A stretch of 12,305 nucleotides of DNA. Origin: CAZHZT01 sp964537285 (GTDB lineage: Bacteria > Bacteroidota > Bacteroidia > Chitinophagales > Saprospiraceae). Shown here piece after piece: positions 1 through 6,600 of the stretch. The translations under genes and the position numbers were made by a program. The notes beneath the pieces are model-generated. The model ran no database searches and had not been told where the DNA came from. It saw only the letters and a program-made list of their open reading frames with translations. Within the stretch, counting starts at the first letter, position 1; each line of letters starts with the position of its first letter. Location: the NCBI GenBank assembly GCA_964537285.1, contig CAZHZT010000154.1:1-12305 (forward strand), in the 5' to 3' direction.

Positions 1-90
1 AACTAATAGATTTGCAATATAAAGGCTACTTTTTTATCAAGAAAAAAGTAGATAGATGATTGATTAACAGGACTATGTAAAGAATTTTGT
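1..90. other. Left-edge non-coding stretch with an A/T-rich hairpin
   Basis: I see no gene in these bases. The one structured element is a perfect 10-bp inverted repeat (arms 25-34 and 41-50, 6-base loop), with arms CTACTTTTTT and AAAAAAGTAG. It is almost all A/T, so it would be a weak stem. It could belong to the 3' end of a gene lying off the left edge, but no reading frame supports that. Confidence 0.4.
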
Positions 91-132
91 AAAACATAAG
101 TCATCCCGAATTTTCGGGATGACTTATGTTTT
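91..132 (-). terminator. Strong rho-independent terminator overlapping the kinase stop codon
   Basis: A perfect inverted repeat with 20-bp arms (91-110 and 113-132) and a 2-base TT spacer. The core TCATCCCGAA pairs with TTCGGGATGA, and the arms end in AAAA/TTTT. Read on the minus strand, the stem is followed by T residues, as expected for a terminator of the kinase gene. The A/T ends on both sides mean it could also stop transcription arriving from the left. The kinase stop codon TAA (126-124) lies inside the stem. Confidence 0.85.
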
Positions 133-2049
133 CCTACCGCCAACCTCCTTAACTGAAGCCTTTAGAAATTGTAGCGTAAATTGGCTTCCTTTACCCGGCA
201 TGCTTTCCAAAAATATCTTGGCGCCTAGCTGCTCCGTGGTTTGTTTTACAAAATAAAGCCCAAAACCCATAGATTGATCTTCTTCCACATTAGAACTAAG
301 GCGACTACCCTTTTCAAAAATAATCTCCTGAGCATTGGGCGAAATGCCTATCCCTTGATCTTTTATACTGAACTCAATGGACGTTTCTTTTTGTAAAAGC
401 CTTATATCGATCTGACTGCCGTTAGGTGAGTATTTAATAGCATTGGAAAGAAGATTCGTAAAAATACGCTCCAGTAGTATGGGGTGCGCCAGCCCTATTA
501 ATTGATCCTCTGCAATTTGAATATTGATGGTAATTTTGTGATATTGTAAAATGGAATGAAAAGAAGCTACTACTGATTCTAACGTGCCCACGAAATCTAC
601 AGGAACGGCTTGGAAAATAGATGACTCTTCTTCAATGTTCTCAACATTGAAGGCTTGTTGACTGAGCTCTTGGATGGTTTTTAGGTCGTTTTGCATTTCC
701 GATACGGCTACACTCCCTGCGGGAGTAACTAGTTGTTGCCGATTTAGGCGATGAAGCCCGAGTTGAAGGGTGTTCAAAGGAGTTTGCAAATCATGCAGGA
801 AGATGCTGGCAAGGCGTTGTTTCTCCTGATTTACTTTTTTGTAATCTCTGTGTTGTTGATCAATCAAACGTTTTTTTTGGCGGAGACTAATGGTAAAGTA
901 AGTAATGAAAACCAAAAACAGGATGACAGATATAAATCCAAAGCTGTACAGTTGATTTTGCAATCGAAGGGCTTGGTTACTGGAACTGAGCATTGCATTT
1001 TCTCTTTCTTTTTCTTTGGTTTGAAAGCTTACTTCCAGTGCCTGCAATTGTTTTTCTTTTTCTTCCGAGAGATAGGCTTCTCGTTGCTCGGTATGAAGCA
1101 TTAAGTAATGATATGCACTATCGTACTGGTTTCTTTTTTCATAGATTTCTGAAATCATGGATAACATGTAGGATTGCACTCTCAACGTAACATCAGGAAA
1201 CTGAAGCGCTTTTTGAAAGCTTTTTAGCGCTTTTTCCGGCTGACCGGAAAGTTGGTAATGTTGCCCCAATTGAAATAGAACGGCATACATCAATAAACTA
1301 TCCTTTTTTTTAGATGCAATCTCAAAAGCCTCTAGATAGGCACTACCTGCTTGCTCATATTTCCCTTTTATATGATAGCACCTCGCTATTTGCAACTTGA
1401 GTTTTGCATCTTTTTTGTAAGGAATGGGCTGCAATTCATAAAAAGATTTGGCTTTATAAACATAATAACAGCTGGAGTCCAATGATTTTTCGACCAATTT
1501 AGGTTGAATCATGGAATAGCACAAAAGAGCGTCGCCCAAGAGTTCATTTTCTTCTAGTCGCCGGGCTAGCCAGATGGCTTGCCTAATCTCTTTAAGGGCT
1601 ACTTCAGCTTGGTTGGTGAACACTGATGTGGCAGAGGAATTTATAAGACATTGTAGCCTGTACAGATCATATTCTTTCCCATCATTGGCGTTACAGATTT
1701 GAAAGATCTCAATTTTTTTTTCTTTGGCCTTGTCATATTGTGTAAGGCCAGTAAAGATTTGGATCAGTATGAGCTTTGATTTGATTAATAAGGGAGGATC
1801 ATTTCTTTGTTGGCTTAACACCTCGCTTTTCAAGCCGTAATGAAGCGCGCTATCCAAGTTGTTGTTTTTGTATTCAATGGCGATGGCGTGAAGGCGGGCA
1901 ATTTGAAAACTGTCTGTCTGTTCAGCGGGACTTGCGTAAAAAAGTGTTTTAAGGCTATCAATATTGGATTGCCCTTCTAAGTTTGATGTAAAGCTTAGGA
2001 AGCAGATTATTAAAATGTAGCCAAAGTATTTGTACTTCTTTCCTCTCAT
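124..2049 (-). CDS. TPR-containing transmembrane sensor histidine kinase
   Basis: A 641-residue sensor kinase, the second gene of a two-component pair with the regulator at 2438-3109. In order: a signal peptide or anchor segment (residues 8-20, then a polar LEGQ stretch), a periplasmic alpha-helical region with TPR-like repeats (about 45-320, clearest at 215-285), a coiled coil (about 325-366), a transmembrane helix (368-388), a HisKA dimerisation domain with the phospho-accepting His419 in the motif LHDLQTPL, and a HATPase domain. The ATP-binding boxes are the N box (TNLLSNAIKY, Asn536), G1 (DQGIGI, 564-569) and G2 (GFGLYF, 595-600). All catalytic boxes look intact. The frame stays open upstream to an ATG at 2310, but I chose the ATG at 2049. 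It places a membrane-targeting segment directly at the N-terminus, and the extra 87 codons would run through a 57-bp palindrome and a possible promoter. No Shine-Dalgarno is seen, as is usual in Bacteroidota. The signal sensed is unknown. Family assignment is firm; the start is probable. Confidence 0.9.
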   Translation of the reverse strand: MRGKKYKYFGYILIICFLSFTSNLEGQSNIDSLKTLFYASPAEQTDSFQIARLHAIAIEYKNNNLDSALHYGLKSEVLSQQRNDPPLLIKSKLILIQIFTGLTQYDKAKEKKIEIFQICNANDGKEYDLYRLQCLINSSATSVFTNQAEVALKEIRQAIWLARRLEENELLGDALLCYSMIQPKLVEKSLDSSCYYVYKAKSFYELQPIPYKKDAKLKLQIARCYHIKGKYEQAGSAYLEAFEIASKKKDSLLMYAVLFQLGQHYQLSGQPEKALKSFQKALQFPDVTLRVQSYMLSMISEIYEKRNQYDSAYHYLMLHTEQREAYLSEEKEKQLQALEVSFQTKEKERENAMLSSSNQALRLQNQLYSFGFISVILFLVFITYFTISLRQKKRLIDQQHRDYKKVNQEKQRLASIFLHDLQTPLNTLQLGLHRLNRQQLVTPAGSVAVSEMQNDLKTIQELSQQAFNVENIEEESSIFQAVPVDFVGTLESVVASFHSILQYHKITINIQIAEDQLIGLAHPILLERIFTNLLSNAIKYSPNGSQIDIRLLQKETSIEFSIKDQGIGISPNAQEIIFEKGSRLSSNVEEDQSMGFGLYFVKQTTEQLGAKIFLESMPGKGSQFTLQFLKASVKEVGGRKT

Positions 2050-2112
2050 CCATATTATTATTCTATAAATTTGTTCTGAACCGCAGCAATTCTCGTTTTG
2101 GAAACCCAAAAC

Positions 2113-2120
2113 CAAATTTA
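2113..2120 (-). promoter_or_regulatory. Possible kinase promoter, -7 box TAAATTTG
   Basis: On the minus strand this octamer matches the Bacteroidota -7 consensus TAnnTTTG exactly, and lies 63 bases upstream of the chosen kinase start. No TTTG/TTG -33 box is visible at the usual distance; a small GC hairpin abuts the box on its upstream side instead. It may give the kinase its own transcript, or it may be a chance match. Confidence 0.35.
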
Positions 2121-2135
2121 CGCTGCTTCGCAGCG
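2121..2135. repeat. Short GC hairpin CGCTGC-TTC-GCAGCG
   Basis: A perfect 6-bp inverted repeat with a TTC loop in the gap between regulator and kinase, directly beside the candidate -7 box. It has no T tract at either end, so it does not look like a terminator. A second hairpin of the same build (6-bp GC arms, 3-base loop) lies at 2319-2333. Confidence 0.6.
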
Positions 2136-2197
2136 ATATTTTCTTTTGAGACTGTCCTATAAGTAATTCGTTCGGATCGGGAGGAGTATTTTCTACT

Positions 2198-2254
2198 GAG
2201 AGGCGTTCTTGTTTTAAAATTTTTATTAAAAATTTTAAAACAAGAACGCCTCTC
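2198..2254. repeat. 57-bp near-perfect palindrome (28-bp arms, 1-base centre)
   Basis: Arms 2198-2225 and 2227-2254 are exact reverse complements around a single T at 2226. The outer part is mixed (GAGAGGCGTTCTTG) and the inner part is only A/T. There is no T tract right after it on either strand, so it is not a classic terminator. Transcription from the regulator into the kinase would produce a very stable RNA hairpin. The heptamer GCCTCTC at its right end recurs at 2302-2308, followed in both places by an A-rich then AATTTC sequence. It could be a palindromic mobile or REP-like unit, or a processing/attenuation hairpin. The structure is certain; the role is unknown. Confidence 0.9.
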
Positions 2255-2318
2255 GAAAAAGAAAATTTCCTGCCAAGCGCATCTAACCTACTCATGAGAT
2301 AGCCTCTCAAAGGAATTT

Positions 2319-2363
2319 CGCGCCGTAGGCGCGTTTATTTTTCAAAGCGAAAATCGCTGTTTG
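2319..2363. repeat. Paired hairpins downstream of the response regulator
   Basis: The first is CGCGCC-GTA-GGCGCG (2319-2333), followed on the plus strand by TTTATTTTT, which would make a plus-strand terminator. The second joins 2343-2350 and 2354-2363: CAAAGCGA pairs with TCGC..TTTG, with a 2-base bulge. Both lie within 120 bases of the regulator stop codon. Neither has a good minus-strand T tract, so the regulator and kinase could still be cotranscribed, with these stems modulating read-through or RNA stability. Confidence 0.55.
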
Positions 2364-2437
2364 AACCGCTGATGGTTGCAAAACAAACCTTATATGAATA
2401 AGCAATATAAGAAGAAACTTCGTTAGAATAAAGCCTA

Positions 2438-3109
2438 CTAAGTGTCATTTTCTTCTGACAATATCCTTTTCAACTTGAAAATAAGCTGGTATTTACTGTT
2501 CACTTCAAAACGTTTGTAAAGGTTTTTTATATAATACCTTATCGTGTTTAACGAAAGGAACAGTTCATTTGCGATCTCTTGATAGGTTTGTCCGCGAAGA
2601 ATACCTTTAGCTACGGCCAGTTCTCTTGGTTTTAGGGCCAGGGACTGGATCTTTTGGGATTCATTCTCAGACAAGAAATTATCTTCCTGCTCGGCAATGA
2701 GAGAAATGACATTGTTCGATAACTCCGGATCTACATAAGATTTTCCCAGGGAAATGCGCATTAATACATCCATTATTTCTTTTGGTGCTTTTCCTTTGAG
2801 TAAATAGCCTTTTGCCCCTAACGAAAAAGCCTTATTAATATATTCTGATTTATTATAAGCAGAATATATAAGGATACTGGAAGAGGGAACAAGTTTGCGA
2901 ATCTTTTCTAGTTGATCCAGGCTGATAGATTGGTTCAAACGAATATCTAGTATCAATACATCCGGGGGGTGTTTCATATTCAGCTGCTCAATAAATGCCC
3001 CTATGTTTTCACTTGCGGAAACGCATTGAAAAGCATCTGTATCATCGATCATCTGCTTAAGTTCATTTAGCAATTTGTGGTCGTCTTCAATTATCGCGAT
3101 TTTTATCAT
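2438..3109 (-). CDS. NarL/LuxR-family response regulator
   Basis: A 223-residue DNA-binding response regulator, first gene of the two-component pair. The receiver domain occupies about residues 1-120. The acidic pocket is Glu8-Asp9-Asp10, the phospho-acceptor is Asp55 in VLILDIRL, the switch residue is Ser83, and the conserved lysine is Lys105 in GYLLKG. A linker of about 35 residues leads to a LuxR-type helix-turn-helix (about 157-212) with the usual pattern KPRELAVAKGI, YQEIANELFLS and NTIRYYIKNLYKRF. Length and architecture are normal for the NarL/FixJ family and all key residues are present. It should be phosphorylated by the kinase encoded just downstream and then bind DNA as a dimer. 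Its target is not shown by the sequence; the divergent surface-protein gene is the nearest candidate. The stop is TAG at 2440-2438. The ATG at 3109 gives the canonical beta-strand start MIKIAIIEDD and has no Shine-Dalgarno. Confidence 0.93.
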   Translation of the reverse strand: MIKIAIIEDDHKLLNELKQMIDDTDAFQCVSASENIGAFIEQLNMKHPPDVLILDIRLNQSISLDQLEKIRKLVPSSSILIYSAYNKSEYINKAFSLGAKGYLLKGKAPKEIMDVLMRISLGKSYVDPELSNNVISLIAEQEDNFLSENESQKIQSLALKPRELAVAKGILRGQTYQEIANELFLSLNTIRYYIKNLYKRFEVNSKYQLIFKLKRILSEENDT

Positions 3110-3224
3110 AAGAAGTTAGCTTTTTTTGTGCCTGTGTGTCCAAAAGGAAATAGTTTGAAGATACAAATAATTGAATTTCTTGGTTTTCATAGATTTTTTA
3201 TAGTATTGCCACTATAATATCTAG

Positions 3225-3393
3225 CTAGTGCTTCAGGAACTAAATCCTTGACACGTTTGACGGCTTCTTTTGGCGGCCTGCTTCGTTGCTCATCGGTCAC
3301 GTAGCTCTTTGGCTATGCTCCCTCTTCGCGCCTCGTTTGCCACCATGGTAATCGCTCCTAAAGCTATCAAGGATTTAGTTCCCGAAGCACTAG
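3225..3393. mobile_element. MITE-like element with 27-bp terminal inverted repeats
   Basis: Left end 3225-3251 and right end 3367-3393 are inverted repeats matching at 26 of 27 positions; the sole difference lies in CTTCAGG versus CTTCGGG. The 115-base interior has no plausible gene and is visibly richer in G+C than the surrounding DNA. If the element proper is taken as GTGCTTC...GAAGCAC (3228-3390), both ends abut TA, which would fit the TA target duplication of Tc1/mariner or IS630-type elements. The assignment to a mobile class is inference; no transposase is present. Alternatively the arms could act as a transcriptional insulator between the divergent genes. Confidence 0.55.
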
Positions 3394-3429
3394 TTATAAG
3401 CACTTGAACAAAATTTTTGATTATACTTG

Positions 3430-3451
3430 ATTGTGAGCAAGTGCTCACAAT
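3430..3451. promoter_or_regulatory. Operator-like palindrome with TTGTGAGC half-sites
   Basis: Perfect 10-bp arms ATTGTGAGCA and TGCTCACAAT around a central AG. The half-sites equal those of the symmetric lac operator (TTGTGAGC/GCTCACAA) but with four extra central bases. They also contain TGTGA and TCACA, the halves of a CRP site, with a spacing of eight instead of six. It lies about 155 bases upstream of the surface-protein -7 box and about 320 bases upstream of the regulator start. Binding by a dimeric regulator is plausible; which one is unknown. It is not followed by a T tract, so a terminator is unlikely. Confidence 0.5.
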
Positions 3452-3505
3452 TATAAGGATTTAAATATTTAATTAATTTCTTGAATTTTATTTTGCTCCC
3501 TTAAA

Positions 3506-3574
3506 ATGTATTTAATGTACATGAATTACATCTTTTTATCATTTTTTAACATTGAATGTAGTTTTTTACTACAT
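3506..3574. promoter_or_regulatory. Cluster of ATGTA/TACAT sites upstream of the adhesin promoter
   Basis: Within 69 bases the pentamer ATGTA or its complement occurs at 3506-3510, in the palindrome ATGTACAT at 3515-3522, at 3527-3531, and as a hairpin pair at 3556-3562 and 3568-3574 (ATGTAGT/ACTACAT, five-T loop). The cluster ends about 30 bases before the -7 box, where an activator would be expected to bind. The surroundings are A/T-rich, so some copies may be chance. Confidence 0.35.
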
Positions 3575-3606
3575 CTCTTGAGGGCATAACAGGATAGGCT
3601 TAAAGT

Positions 3607-3614
3607 TATCTTTG
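3607..3614 (+). promoter_or_regulatory. Surface-protein promoter, -7 box TATCTTTG
   Basis: An exact match to the Bacteroidota sigma-70-type -7 consensus TAnnTTTG, 42 bases before the ATG. A TTG at 3578-3580 could serve as the -33 element, though its 26-base spacing is longer than usual, which hints at activator dependence. The leader is A-rich with no Shine-Dalgarno, typical for the phylum. Confidence 0.65.
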
Positions 3615-3656
3615 CTTTTGGAAAATAGTAAATAAACGGACAATCAATATAATACC

Positions 3657-6600
3657 ATGAAAAAGAACTTTCATTCTACTTCTTTCTCCGGGAAGATACA
3701 AAAAAGAGTATTTACTTCTATTATTACTGGGCTATTGCTTCTATTAGGCTTAAGTTCGGAGCATTCGTTACAGGCACAAAACCTCATCATCGACAAGCAA
3801 GTGAGCAACGCCACGCCCAGCCCGGGGCAGAACTTTACTTTTCGCATTCGTTATCGCTGTGCTTCGCTAACTCAGGATTGCCAGGACGCTCAGATCGTAG
3901 ACACGATCCCTTCGGGTCTTCAGGTGGTCAGCTACACCGGTGTAGGAGGTCTTGTGGAAGATGTCGACTTGTCGGGCTCAACCCTCACCTGGGATCTGGG
4001 CGATGGCTCCGGCGTCTTGCCGGCCGGCTCTACGGGTACGCTTTTTTTGACCGCTAAGCTACCTAAGTGTGGGCCTACCATAGCGAATGGAACGGTGTAT
4101 ACTAATACCGCTACTTTCTCGGCTACGGGCGCTACGAGCAGCTTGGCGAGCGCTACCGTCACCCTGAACGGGGCCATCGCTCCCTGTCCCCCGCCCCCGC
4201 CGGCCGTGGTCGATACCAATTTCCGGAAAACCAGTCTGCGTGAAGAAGGAGTCATCGACGGCCCCCTGCAGCAATGGATCATTACCTTGCCAGACCCTGC
4301 ACAGACGTCCGGTACAGCTACTTACACCGTAACCGATACTTTTCCGGACAATATTGTTGTCGTTGGGTTGGAAGACATTGGGGACTGGACAGCGGGCACG
4401 GGCTCTATCGGTACCCTCGAAGTGCAGTGCCGTAATTCAGGCAACTGGTACGCGGTAGATAAAGAAAATCAAAATCGCCTGATCTATGACGATGGCACTA
4501 GCCCATATAATGCCGCTGATTACCGAAATCTCCTGGATGGCGGCCTCCCCGATGCCTTTCTGGAATGTGCCGGAGTAGACAATCCCGATATTGCCAGAAC
4601 TAACTCCACTTCCGGCGGCTACCTCAATATTACCGGCATTCGCTTCACCGTGGACGAGAGCCTTCTTCCGGGCCCTAGTAGTAACTCCTTGCAACCTCAG
4701 ATCAAGGTGTCGTATTACCTGTTATCCGAGTCTCCTTTTGCCGGGATCAATACTCCCAACGGTCTCGCCCTCCCCAACTGGGTGGCGCCGGTACCCGGGG
4801 ACGTAACCCAAAACTGCGTACAATCCTCCATCGACATGGACTCCGATACTGGTACGCAGGATGAGGTCTGCGGTACGATTGAGCTTTTCGGTCCCGGCAC
4901 CGGCGCGCTTGAACCCACTAAAAGCGTTGCTGCCAATTTGAGCGAACTTCCCGGAGGACCGATCAACAACTCTTTCCTGGATCCCAATGCTTCCCCACCC
5001 CGGGTATTGACGCCCAATACTCTGATGTGGCGCTTCAATGTCCGCAAGACGCATTTTTCCGGCGATGTGCAAGGCATAAAGGTGTTTGAATTGCTAGACG
5101 CGAACTTGGAATACGACCCCGCCGAGAATTGGTATGTGGTTATCCCCGTTAATGGCGCTCTGAATGGTTATACCGGCGACCTTCAAACGCTGGAGGAGCA
5201 ATCGGATTGCGCCAATCCCGATTTTACCGTTATTCCTAACTATAGAAATACCGGCCGGACTGCCCTGATCTGGGATTTCAAGAGCTGTTATTTCGGCCCT
5301 ACCCCTACAGATGTAAATGGTACGGGGAATCGGGATCAGCTCAATATCTACCTGGCGACTACGGTGAAGGAAGGCACGCTGCCGAATACAAATTTAAATG
5401 ATGCCTACATTATACTTTATGATAATCAGGGCGTGGAACAGATTATCAGTGGGTGTGAACCAAACAATAACACGCTGGATAATTTCTTTGATGAATCCGA
5501 TCCGACCGCGCCGGCCTATTCTTATGATGGCCAGAGTGATCTATTCGATCCTGCCTGGAGTAATACCGACCGGACTTATACCGATCTGCTGGATCTGACC
5601 GATCTGGACGGGAACGGACTGACGGCAAATGAATTTTTGTGTGCTTCTGATGTTTCGTCGTTCAATATGCCTACCATTGCGGACCTCACCTCCGAGAAAC
5701 TGGTTAAAGGTAAGCTGGACGCCCAGTTCAGCAAATACCCGGCCTCCGGTAATACGGATATCAGCGGGGAGGGCGTCTACGAATTGACCATTGAGAACAC
5801 GGGGAATGTGAACGTGACGCAAATTGATGTAGTGGATATTCTATCCTTTGTAGGGGATGTAGGAGTGCTACCGTCTACCGGACCCCGCCTATCGGAATGG
5901 GCCGAGCAATTGACCAATGCGATCACTATCGAGCGCTCTACCGATGGCGGCGCTACCTATTCCGCAGTGCCTTCCGGCGACCTGCCCCTGGGACCTTTTT
6001 ATTCCACTTCCACCGATCCGGAGCGTTTTTCCGCCGACAATACCAGCAATTTTGATGTGTTGACGGTGAACGAATCAGACATGAGCGCAACTAACTTCCC
6101 CACCGGAGCCGATGATAATCCATGGACAGGAGCTACCAGCAGCGGGGCTGCCGGCGCGCGTTCCTTTGGTTTTCGTTTTGTCCCAATTAGTACCTCAGGC
6201 AATTTCGCTTCCGGTGATATTCTTCGCATAACCGTTCCCATAGAAATAATCGGCAATCCTCCCGGATGTTCTACGCCGAATTGTACCGGTGTGGGAGATA
6301 ACCTGGATAATGGCGCCATTGCCTGGAATTCCTTTGCTTTCGGCGGAAGCTACGAAGACTCAGGCACTCAGCGGCTGCTGGATTCTGAGCCTATCAAAGT
6401 AGGTTTGAAAATGGTCGATCCGGCGCAAACGGCCGGTCTGGGCGACTTTGTCTGGAATGATCTCAACGGGAACGGGATTCAGGATACCGGTGAGCCGGGC
6501 TTTGAAGGCGTTTCGGTGGGCTTGTACCAAGAATTTACTATTGATGATGGGCTGATTGATATCAATAACGATGGGCTGTATAATAGTGATGACGATGGCT

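Larger units (their letters stand above)
3110..3656. other. Divergent intergenic region between regulator and giant surface protein
   Basis: 547 bases without a gene I can support. Most of it is A/T-rich, except the central MITE-like segment. It must hold the promoter of the regulator on the minus strand, but no exact TAnnTTTG box was found there. On the plus strand it holds an inverted-repeat element, a sharp palindrome, a cluster of TGTA/TACA sites and a good -7 box; these are listed separately. Confidence 0.8.

Noticed and set aside
751..1190. Plus-strand open frames of 117 and 65 codons
   Set aside because: They lie opposite the TPR, coiled-coil and membrane part of the kinase; their Phe/Leu-rich translations are the complement of its Lys/Glu/Gln-rich codons. 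No supporting motif or promoter was seen.
2198..2254. The long palindrome as an ordinary rho-independent terminator
   Set aside because: Neither strand has a T tract after the stem, and the inner half is A/T only. Attenuation by structure remains possible, but it was not called a terminator.
2050..2310. N-terminal extension of the kinase by 87 codons to an ATG at 2310
   Set aside because: The extension runs through the 57-bp palindrome, the hairpin at 2121-2135 and an exact TAnnTTTG box, and would bury the membrane-targeting segment. The ATG at 2049 gives a normal secreted N-terminus.
3430..3451. A true LacI or CRP binding site
   Set aside because: The half-sites match but the centre is four bases longer than the symmetric lac operator and two longer than a CRP site, so only an operator-like palindrome is claimed.
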